Shown here piece after piece: positions 7,561 to 14,800 of a stretch of 16,450 nt of DNA. The DNA comes from Methanobacteriota archaeon. Its GTDB lineage: Archaea; Thermoplasmatota; Poseidoniia; Poseidoniales; Poseidoniaceae. The stretch is taken from the NCBI GenBank assembly GCA_018623995.1, contig JAAZUV010000017.1:1-16450 (forward strand), in the 5' to 3' direction. A program made the position numbers and the translations under genes. The notes below the pieces were generated by a model. That model saw nothing but the letters and a program-made list of their open reading frames with translations. It made no database searches and had not been told where the DNA came from. The first letter of the stretch is position 1. Each line of letters opens with the position of its first letter.

Positions 7561-9743
7561 GCAATCACCTCCGAAACATGTGCGTCAAGTGAGGAGATTT
7601 GCAGTGAGAATTGAATGGGTTCCCCAGCCGTATGCCACACGGATTCTACAGTTCCAAAACCAGGGTCTGGGACCCAACCAACATAGTCTGTGAGAAGATC
7701 CAATCGGCCAGGGTAAATGGTCCAATCTTCACTTGCCTCAAGACCTTGCGTAGAGGATGCTGCAATCGCTCCTCCATATGGTTCAGCCCAACCACGACGG
7801 ACCTCATAGGCAACATCACTTGCAAGCGATGTTCGCTTTGTTAACGTCACCTCCATAGCAAGCACACCTCCACCCACTGCAGAATCACTGGTCGGGTGAA
7901 GCGCTGGAATTGTCGCAGCGAAACGTGGACCTGGTCCTCCTCGGTCAGCAGGTGCTACCAAAACGGTCGGTTTGTATTCTGGGTGATTGGTCAGGACGGC
8001 TCCTCCGCTCATAGCAACCTCCATCCCTGTAACAGAGGATTCAAATTCATAGACGAATCGTGAAATCTGCATGACCCAAGCACTGCCGATTGGTGTGTAT
8101 GGTTCCTCCACAATAAGGCCATAGAGTTCGATGTGCAAACTTGCAGGATAATCTCCCGTTTTCCATGCTTTTTGCAAGTCGGCGATGCTGCGTCCACCCA
8201 TGCTCGCCCATGGCATGGTTAAGTCGACCCACCCTGATGCGGTGACATCGATGGAGACACAGCGCCTTGCACCCTCGTGGATGGCGTCGTGAAGTCCAAT
8301 CGCTCCATGATCGGCGAAGGCATAGACGCCGTGACCCTCCTTGGTTTGAACGATAATTTCCTGATTATCGACGGATACAATCAACGATTCACTCTGGTTC
8401 AGTACGGTCTCGTTCGCTGAAAGGGTAGAGACATTCAATATCGATTGATCCCCGTTGCTCTTCAGCTCGAGATTGAACGAGTTTGAAGCGTTTGAATGAA
8501 CCTGCAATCCAGATTCCATTCCAGTATCAACCGCACCCATTTGGTACACGCCAACTGGCGACGATGCTCCACTCCATACAACTGAGATTGGTTGATCACT
8601 TTGCAGCATACTGGCTCCATCGAGGTCTGCAGGAGGCCAGGCGACACTGTAACTGCTCAACTCATCAATGGTCACGCCTGATCCACGCCATGTCACAGTT
8701 GCAGGCTCCCCGTTCGGATTGGAGAGGAGAAGGAATCCTTCTTCTGTTGGAGGAACGAAGGATGTTCCATGGATTGAGCCTGTAAGGCTTTTCCAGGTCG
8801 TTGTACCTTCTTCTGCGATGGTGACCATCAATTGAGCATCCGTCGTGGTGGTGATGTGAACAACTTGTGCTGCACTGATGGTCATGGCCTTGCTCCAACT
8901 TGTTCGAACGCCAACGAGATCGGAAGGAAGCGCTACTTCTGTAAAATCACCAAACGCTCCATTACCGTGAACCATCATGACCTCCTGAGAGACGATATTC
9001 AACTGAACATTGCCCGCTGGTAGCGGTAATGCCCAAGAACGACCGAGTCCGTTCGCGTTCGCATCTGTCGCTCGAACTTCAGTGGTTCCTTCTCCATCTC
9101 GCATCCAATAAACAACGAGTTCTTGGGTTGATTCAATCGACCAATCTGCATCGTCAAGGTTCCACTCTTGAACATCGTCTACGAACAATTCAACTGACTC
9201 CTCGACCAAATCGTTGCGAAGCAGGTCCACATCGATGGGTCCGAGGGGGAAACTCAACCCCGGTTTGGTCGTAAAAATCACACCGTCTGCCCATTCGGGA
9301 GCATTGTAGTGGTACGGACGGTCAGGCCCGAGTCGTAAGTCCGAAAAGCAGGCGGTCGAAGTTGTCGATTCGGGATGCTTCACCTTGAGCCTGTCATCGA
9401 AATCAAGAACATCTCGGATTCGGAAGGAGTGGTCCTCCTGCCAAGTTGAGGAATACCACATTCCACTGCGCATCATGTCCCATGCGAGGGAGCCATCAAC
9501 TGGAACAAATTCCTGTGTCACCACATCACCAGGCATTCCTTGTTCAGAAAGCGTTGTTGTTTGGTGATTGAATTGCGTCATCTGTGCTGACATATCATGT
9601 CGCTCAACGCTGCCTTCCAATTCTTCGATGACAGGAATCATTGTGAGCATCATCAGGCTGATGATGGAGATGACTCCACCGAACAACAGCACTGTGGCAA
9701 TTGCTGCCGATACGGCTTCTTCGTCACGATGCAGTTCCATCAT
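7557..9743 (-). CDS. Large type IV pilin-like protein with 690-residue ectodomain
   Basis: This 728-residue protein starts with a class III-like signal: polar MMELHRDEEA, then VSAAIATVLLFGGVISIIS and a hydrophobic helix to about residue 39. The rest is predicted extracellular, rich in Ser/Thr, Gly and beta-prone segments, with two cysteines spotted (in TACFSD and in RRCVS). The N-terminus resembles the archaeal pilin N-terminal domain (PF07790-like), with a cut expected after A10. At 728 residues it is far longer than ordinary archaeal pilins, so it may be a tip adhesin or a pilin-anchored surface protein rather than a bulk filament subunit. The ATG at 9743 overlaps the upstream gene's stop as ATGA and has GGTGA at 9748-9752. 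A second ATG directly follows at 9740. The ectodomain was not recognised as a named family. Confidence 0.85.
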   Translation of the reverse strand: MMELHRDEEAVSAAIATVLLFGGVISIISLMMLTMIPVIEELEGSVERHDMSAQMTQFNHQTTTLSEQGMPGDVVTQEFVPVDGSLAWDMMRSGMWYSSTWQEDHSFRIRDVLDFDDRLKVKHPESTTSTACFSDLRLGPDRPYHYNAPEWADGVIFTTKPGLSFPLGPIDVDLLRNDLVEESVELFVDDVQEWNLDDADWSIESTQELVVYWMRDGEGTTEVRATDANANGLGRSWALPLPAGNVQLNIVSQEVMMVHGNGAFGDFTEVALPSDLVGVRTSWSKAMTISAAQVVHITTTTDAQLMVTIAEEGTTTWKSLTGSIHGTSFVPPTEEGFLLLSNPNGEPATVTWRGSGVTIDELSSYSVAWPPADLDGASMLQSDQPISVVWSGASSPVGVYQMGAVDTGMESGLQVHSNASNSFNLELKSNGDQSILNVSTLSANETVLNQSESLIVSVDNQEIIVQTKEGHGVYAFADHGAIGLHDAIHEGARRCVSIDVTASGWVDLTMPWASMGGRSIADLQKAWKTGDYPASLHIELYGLIVEEPYTPIGSAWVMQISRFVYEFESSVTGMEVAMSGGAVLTNHPEYKPTVLVAPADRGGPGPRFAATIPALHPTSDSAVGGGVLAMEVTLTKRTSLASDVAYEVRRGWAEPYGGAIAASSTQGLEASEDWTIYPGRLDLLTDYVGWVPDPGFGTVESVWHTAGEPIQFSLQISSLDAHVSEVIA
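7564..7572 (-). promoter_or_regulatory. Perfect Shine-Dalgarno site for the TTG-started gene
   Basis: The minus strand reads GGAGGTGAT, an exact complement of the conserved archaeal 16S 3' tail, ending 3 bases before the TTG at 7560. It sits inside the last codons of the 7557-9743 gene. It decides the start of the small pilin-like gene and explains how a weak TTG could be used efficiently. Confidence 0.75.
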
Positions 9744-10780
9744 GCGTTCACCGCCAATCGTCGTACGTCAATCTCAAGATAGAGGGGCAGACCCTGTGTT
9801 TCCACCGTTAGTCCATCGCTTCCACTCGCTCTTTGATACGGTGTGATTCCAACAAATTCACCGAGTGTTCCCGATGCCCTACTAATGGTGTACTCGTTGA
9901 GCCAAGCCTCATGGTACTGCGGGTCGATGACAGAGTGAAGTGTGTTCGTGACCTTGATTTGAAGGTTGTACGATTCTCCCGTAAACAATTGAATCGGGCC
10001 GAGGGATTCGACCTTGAACCCAACGTTTGGTCCGTTTCCGAGCGCATTGCCCAAACGGACGTCTGTGAGAACAATCGACAGTCTTGTTGAGCCATCCACC
10101 AACGTATCAAGGCGCAATTTTGGAGTCTCTTCGATGGCCCATGAGGTTGTCGGATCTCGAGAAATCCTTGCATCGTTGATCAAGGCAATTTGGTTCATAC
10201 CCCCATCGATTGCTGTGTTCACACTCAGGCCTGAAAGGACGAAGCGTGACCATCGGTGGACGTGGTCGCCTCCAGCATTGTAGAAATCGATGATGAGGTA
10301 TGTCTCACTGTCCATATTATGGTCCAACGTTGTCCATTCAGTCGTAGGTGATACAGAGTACTGAGTTGTGTTCTGAACGGTTTGTACCACCACGCTTGTC
10401 ACAGATTCATTGAGAGCCAGAAATTCAAACGATGTTGCATTCAATTCGTTCACTCTTACCACCTCGAGCGGCGATAAGTCAGCGGCAATCATCCACTCCT
10501 CGACAAGATTCGCAGGATTGATTGAGGACGATTTCAAGGACAAAGCTTGGCGTGTACCAGTTCCATCAGGTGCATCGCCTACAACGTCGATGCGGTCTTC
10601 GATTCGATCGGCAATGTTGCTGGCACTGTTCCAATTGGTGTTGTCGTGAAACGCAACCAAGTATGGGTTGAGGAATATCCAGACGCCGCCCATGATGGTG
10701 ATGACCATGGCAAGCATCATGATGACGCCGAGGATTTCACTCACGGCATCCTCATCTTCAGCAGTGCTACGCCGACGCAT
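9740..10780 (-). CDS. Archaeal type IV pilin-like protein with PF07790-type N-terminus
   Basis: This 346-residue protein begins MRRRSTAEDEDA followed by VSEILGVIMMLAMVITIMGG, the clearest archaeal pilin signature in the window (compare the family consensus A-VSPVIGVILM). The prepilin peptidase cut is expected after A12, and the hydrophobic helix runs to about residue 38. The remaining 300 residues are a beta-rich extracellular domain. The ATG at 10780 is chosen because GGAGGT lies at 10785-10790, 4 bases upstream. The longer frame from 10819 adds 13 residues with no visible ribosome site and would bury the short signal. It is the first of three translationally coupled pilin-like genes and lies 66 bases after the hydrolase gene. 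It probably forms a surface filament or membrane complex with the next two products. No assembly ATPase or platform gene is in the window. Confidence 0.87.
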   Translation of the reverse strand: MRRRSTAEDEDAVSEILGVIMMLAMVITIMGGVWIFLNPYLVAFHDNTNWNSASNIADRIEDRIDVVGDAPDGTGTRQALSLKSSSINPANLVEEWMIAADLSPLEVVRVNELNATSFEFLALNESVTSVVVQTVQNTTQYSVSPTTEWTTLDHNMDSETYLIIDFYNAGGDHVHRWSRFVLSGLSVNTAIDGGMNQIALINDARISRDPTTSWAIEETPKLRLDTLVDGSTRLSIVLTDVRLGNALGNGPNVGFKVESLGPIQLFTGESYNLQIKVTNTLHSVIDPQYHEAWLNEYTISRASGTLGEFVGITPYQRASGSDGLTVETQGLPLYLEIDVRRLAVNA

Positions 10781-10784
10781 CTTG

Positions 10785-10790
10785 ACCTCC
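10785..10790 (-). promoter_or_regulatory. Shine-Dalgarno site that fixes the first pilin-like start
   Basis: GGAGGT on the minus strand lies 4 bases before the ATG at 10780. The upstream in-frame ATG at 10819 lacks such a site, so the shorter 346-residue product is favoured. Confidence 0.7.
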
Positions 10791-10846
10791 CCTTGTTCAA
10801 CGTAGTTCTTCGGCTGCATTTAGGCATTGACCTCAAGGTTGCTGTT

Positions 10847-11677
10847 TTACAGCAGTTCTCGTTGAATGCGTTGAATGGCGTTGGTGGCGAATCCATCTCC
10901 ATCTCGGCGACCGATAAAGTGAGAAAATTGAGGCCCATCTTGGAGTGAAATGTTGATGTCGCCCTCAAACACTTCATCGATCTCAAACAAGACCGTGGAT
11001 TCGGCTAGATGCGGTGCATTGTTCATTTCAGAAAGGTGTGTGAGTGTAATGCTCCTGGTCTTGTCCGTGCATACCTGAGCCAGGAATTCACCGGTTTGCA
11101 GATTGGACAAGTGTCCTCCCCGACCAGTGATTCGATCTTTAAGGGAAGAGGGGTACGGTCCAGACATCAGTCTGTTTCGGTCATAGTTTGCCTCGACTGC
11201 GATATGTTGGCAACCTCTGACATGATGCACCAACTCATCGGTCCAACTACCCAAATCCGTGATGATTGCTGAACGTTCTCCTCCATGGCTTGCCACGAAG
11301 GCAACATTGTCAGCACCTGAATGGGGGACTGGAACCGGCAAAAGGGAAATGCCGTTGTTGAAGGGTAAGACGTCGAGCGCCTCGAACGGCTGCGTTAATT
11401 CAGGTAGTAAGCCGAGCTCTGCACTGGTCCGGTGATTGGCGTAGACAGGAACCTTCCACCGCTTCTGGGCGATAAGTGCGCCTCCACCGTGATCGCCATG
11501 ATGGTGTGTGATAACAATCGCTTCGAGGTCGTTGGGAGATACATCGAGCATGTTGAGTCTCTTCTCCAGTTGGACACCACTGAATCCCTGGTCGACGAGG
11601 ATGTGGGACGAACCTGAACTCAGCAACGTGGCATTTCCACGACTGCCGGTACCAAGGTGCGTGATGGACATCCCCAT
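10847..11677 (-). CDS. Metallo-beta-lactamase-fold hydrolase of the WalJ/YycJ type
   Basis: This 276-residue soluble hydrolase starts MGMSITHLGTGSRGNATLL, the usual first strand of WalJ/YycJ-like proteins. Metal-binding residues are visible in order: HHHGDH (H58, H60, D62, H63), H119 in VPHSGADN, D141 in ITDLG, H189 in GHLSN and H214 in LTHLSEMNNAPHLA. The EANYD, GHLSN and LTHLS-NN motifs are specific to this family and separate it from beta-lactamases and RNase Z. Family members are about 265 residues and are thought to be phosphodiesterases or nucleases; in Bacillus a YycJ protein has been linked to mismatch repair. The start at 11677 (or 11671) keeps the conserved N-terminus; the frame from 11719 adds 14 residues outside it. 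No ribosome site is visible, so the mRNA may be leaderless. A link to the downstream pilin-like genes is positional only. Confidence 0.88.
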   Translation of the reverse strand: MGMSITHLGTGSRGNATLLSSGSSHILVDQGFSGVQLEKRLNMLDVSPNDLEAIVITHHHGDHGGGALIAQKRWKVPVYANHRTSAELGLLPELTQPFEALDVLPFNNGISLLPVPVPHSGADNVAFVASHGGERSAIITDLGSWTDELVHHVRGCQHIAVEANYDRNRLMSGPYPSSLKDRITGRGGHLSNLQTGEFLAQVCTDKTRSITLTHLSEMNNAPHLAESTVLFEIDEVFEGDINISLQDGPQFSHFIGRRDGDGFATNAIQRIQRELL

Positions 11678-11850
11678 TCGAATCGAAACAAGGCGAGTGC
11701 AGACGGATATTGAATACACCGCTTGAATTGAGCAAAAATCTTCTTTTTTTCACACCACAACAACGTAACCGTGTATGAACAACGCTCCATCATTGCTATA
11801 AGCGTGGAGACAAGGAGTTTGGATAGGGCGTTACGCCGTAGGTGAATGTA
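11678..11850. promoter_or_regulatory. Divergent intergenic region between the hydrolase operon and the giant repeat gene
   Basis: These 173 bases must carry promoters for both directions. For the plus strand, CTATAAG (about 11796-11802) is a fair TATA candidate 49-55 bases before the TTG at 11851. For the minus strand, ATTCAATATCC on the complement (about 11707-11717) lies about 30 bases before the ATG at 11677 and fits a near-leaderless start. An A5-TCTTC-T-rich segment at 11735-11750 could form a weak hairpin but has no assigned role. No RNA gene was seen. Confidence 0.4.
11841..11845 (+). promoter_or_regulatory. Ribosome-binding site favouring the TTG start
   Basis: GGTGA ends 5 bases before the TTG at 11851, close to the 4-base spacing at the other SD-led starts in this window. 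It overlaps the alternative GTG at 11842, which therefore cannot use it and has no other close site. Confidence 0.5.
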
Positions 11851-14800
11851 TTGCGTAGGAGCCAGACCACTTTACTCACCTCACTTGCTGTGATTGCAGG
11901 GCTGCTCTTCATGTCGCAGTTTCCAGTCATCTCTCCGGTTTCGAACGTTCATCCCGATGATACATTTGGTGAAAAACCGCCAACAACGGACACGGACGGT
12001 GATGGAATTCCTGACGTTCACGAGAACATCTTCGAGGATTGGATTAATTTCTCTGCTGTTGATGGACGCCTCGTGACGATGAAGGGTCTGGACAAAAGCG
12101 ATGCATCGGACGCTGATTTCGATACAGATCGAGACGGTTTGAACAATACGGAAGAGTATTGTTGGCCTTATCCCGACAATTGCAACGATCCTGGTTTTTC
12201 ACGTGGCCTTACCGGTACATTGGATGAAAACGGTGACCGCATCTACCTCGATCCCCGTGTCTCTGACACAGATGGAGATGGCATGCCAGACGGATTTGAA
12301 GCATGGATGTGCCATCGTGCAGGCGGTTTCGACGAGGTGACACAGCGTTACGTCTGTCCATACTTCGACCCGCTGAATGCAAGTGACCAAACCGACGACC
12401 CTGATGAGGACGGTTTTGATGTGAATCGTGACGGCTTCCTCACGGTTGCAGAACAGTACACCTCTCCAGAAGAGTACCGTTACGGTATGCCGGGGAATTT
12501 CACACATGAACTGGATGGTTTGTGGTGTTCAGCAACGCTCCCACAAGGTTCCGTCTTGACACAGTGGCCGTTTATCACCAACGGTGCCAATGCTTCCTTT
12601 GTGAACATTCTCTCGGCATGTACGACCAATGTCACTGGTGTTGTTGGTGAAGATCTATGGCTCGGAACCGATCCACTTCTGGACGATTCGGACCGCTACA
12701 GTTGGGACGGCTTTGCCATTCGTCCACTTTATCCCTCGTTTGGAGATGGAATGCCGGATGGTTGGGAAGTACACTTTGGCCTCGATCCATTGAACCGCTC
12801 AAACGCTTTGCTCGATGATGATCGAGACGGCTGGGACTTGAACCGCGATGGTCTCGTTTCTGCTGATGTGAGTAGGACGGACACAGCCATTGCACTAGGG
12901 GAATCCTTGTCCAACCTTGAGGAATTTTACACCCACAACGACGAAGGCAATACAGTACGTTCGGGTCTTCGAGAGGTTCAACTAGGCGTAAACGATTCAT
13001 CCTTCAAGGAGTATCCATTGACATTCAATGCCGTACCGGGCTCTCTTTCTCTTATGCACCATGATGTTCGAAGCATACTCGTCGATGGTTCGACTGCGTA
13101 TTACCTGACTCGTTACGGGATGACCACGATTGACTACGAAACAGAAACAACCCAGGACCAGTGGTTCCCACAAGGTATCACTGGATACGAAGCTGTCTTT
13201 GTCGAGTCTGAAACAGGTCCACATTCAGTTGCTCTAGCAACTTCACACGGAATACATGTTGCTGCTTTGCAAGTCGACGGTTTTATCGAACCCATCGAAT
13301 CGTGGTCTTCGACAGAAGCCGTTGAGGTCTTCGCCATTCAACAACTCGCCATCGAAGGCTCAAGCCAGCAACTCATCGCACTGGGTTCCAATGGCGACGG
13401 TATGGTTGTGGAAGTGAATGCAGGCGGTCAAATCACGCAGACCTACGAACTCGGGTCGAATTTCAAGTCATCGCTGATGCAAGACGAGGTTGTCGTTACC
13501 GAACTGGAGCATGGAAACGTTCCAGGCGGTGGCTTAGTGCTCTACATTGGGACAGAGCGTGGAATGATGACGCTCGAATCTGCTACAGGCAGAGACGATG
13601 CAACTCCAACGTGGAGGTTCTTCTTCGATGCGAATCCATCAAACATTGCAAACAGAATCGATGACTTGAGAACGCTCAATCTCGGTGCAACCGGTAATCC
13701 AGCAGAGGTTCAAGCCCTCGTTCTTGATGGTCCAAATGCGCAAAATCCTACCGTACTTTGGATTGGGACTCCATCTGGTTTGCATCGTTTGAATTTGGAA
13801 TTGAACGACATGTCGTTTGGTGGCCTACTCGAGCATCCTGGTAGTGATGCTGACGAACTTGCGAAATCCAACAACATTCATTCAATTTATCCGACGGGTA
13901 ACGAAATCCTTGTCGGATCCTCTGACGGTCTGTGGGTTCTTGCAGGGAACTATCTGGATTACTATGGACTGCAATCGAATTCTGAAATGCCCGGTGAGAT
14001 TGCAACCATCGGCATCATGGAGCGTGACGGAGAAACCTACATTCTCGGTGCATCAGCACCTGGTCGTTTCGCTAATTTGGAGCTCATGGACCCGGGTGCA
14101 AACGATTCAGACAGTGACGGAATGCCTGATGGATGGGAACTTGCCTACGGCTTAGACCCAACCGATCCATGGGATGCACTTCTCGATGGAGATGTCGATG
14201 GACTCCGGTTGAATGGAGGCGATGAACTCGATCGCTGGTGGACAAACCTCGAGGAATATCGCTACGTTGCACGTACTGCAGACGGCTACAATTCCACCAT
14301 GCCTAATCAGAGCGATTCTGACATGGATGGTTTGATGGATGGTGCTGAATTCTTTGGTTACTACCTCAGTGAAACAAATTTCGATTGTTACTACACACCA
14401 CAACTGGTGTACACCTGTGACGAAGCCTTGGGTGAACAAGCAAGGACGACCTACAGCAGCCTGAACTCAATCGATGTTGGCACCGATCCAACCGTGTTGG
14501 ACACGGATGGAGACGGAATGCCTGACGGATGGGAGATAGAACATCGACGATGGGTTGGAACTTCCTTTACGGGTGGGAACAACTGGTCACTCGATCCAAC
14601 ACGTGCAGACGATGCGTCATGGGACGCCGATCAAGATGGATTGGCCAACCTTTGTGAATATCAATGGTCGCTGGTTCGCGAGGCTGGTCTTCAAGGTGAT
14701 TTGTTCGAAGAGTTCGGTGAGTCGCCAGAATCTGTCGCAACATGGTCTATCCCAGATCCAAATCTCGTTGATTCCGACGGTGATACCCTCCCTGACGGTT

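Noticed and set aside
11032..11272. Plus-strand open frames within the hydrolase region (11009-11272, 11432-11726)
   Set aside because: The minus-strand hydrolase carries all family motifs across this region; these frames have no recognisable features.
11735..11750. Terminator or small RNA at the A5-TCTTC-T-rich segment
   Set aside because: The stem is only A-T pairs and lies between divergent promoters, where a terminator is not expected.
11894..12076. Short plus-strand frame starting near 11894
   Set aside because: It is out of frame with the giant repeat protein, which has a signal peptide and repeats through this stretch.
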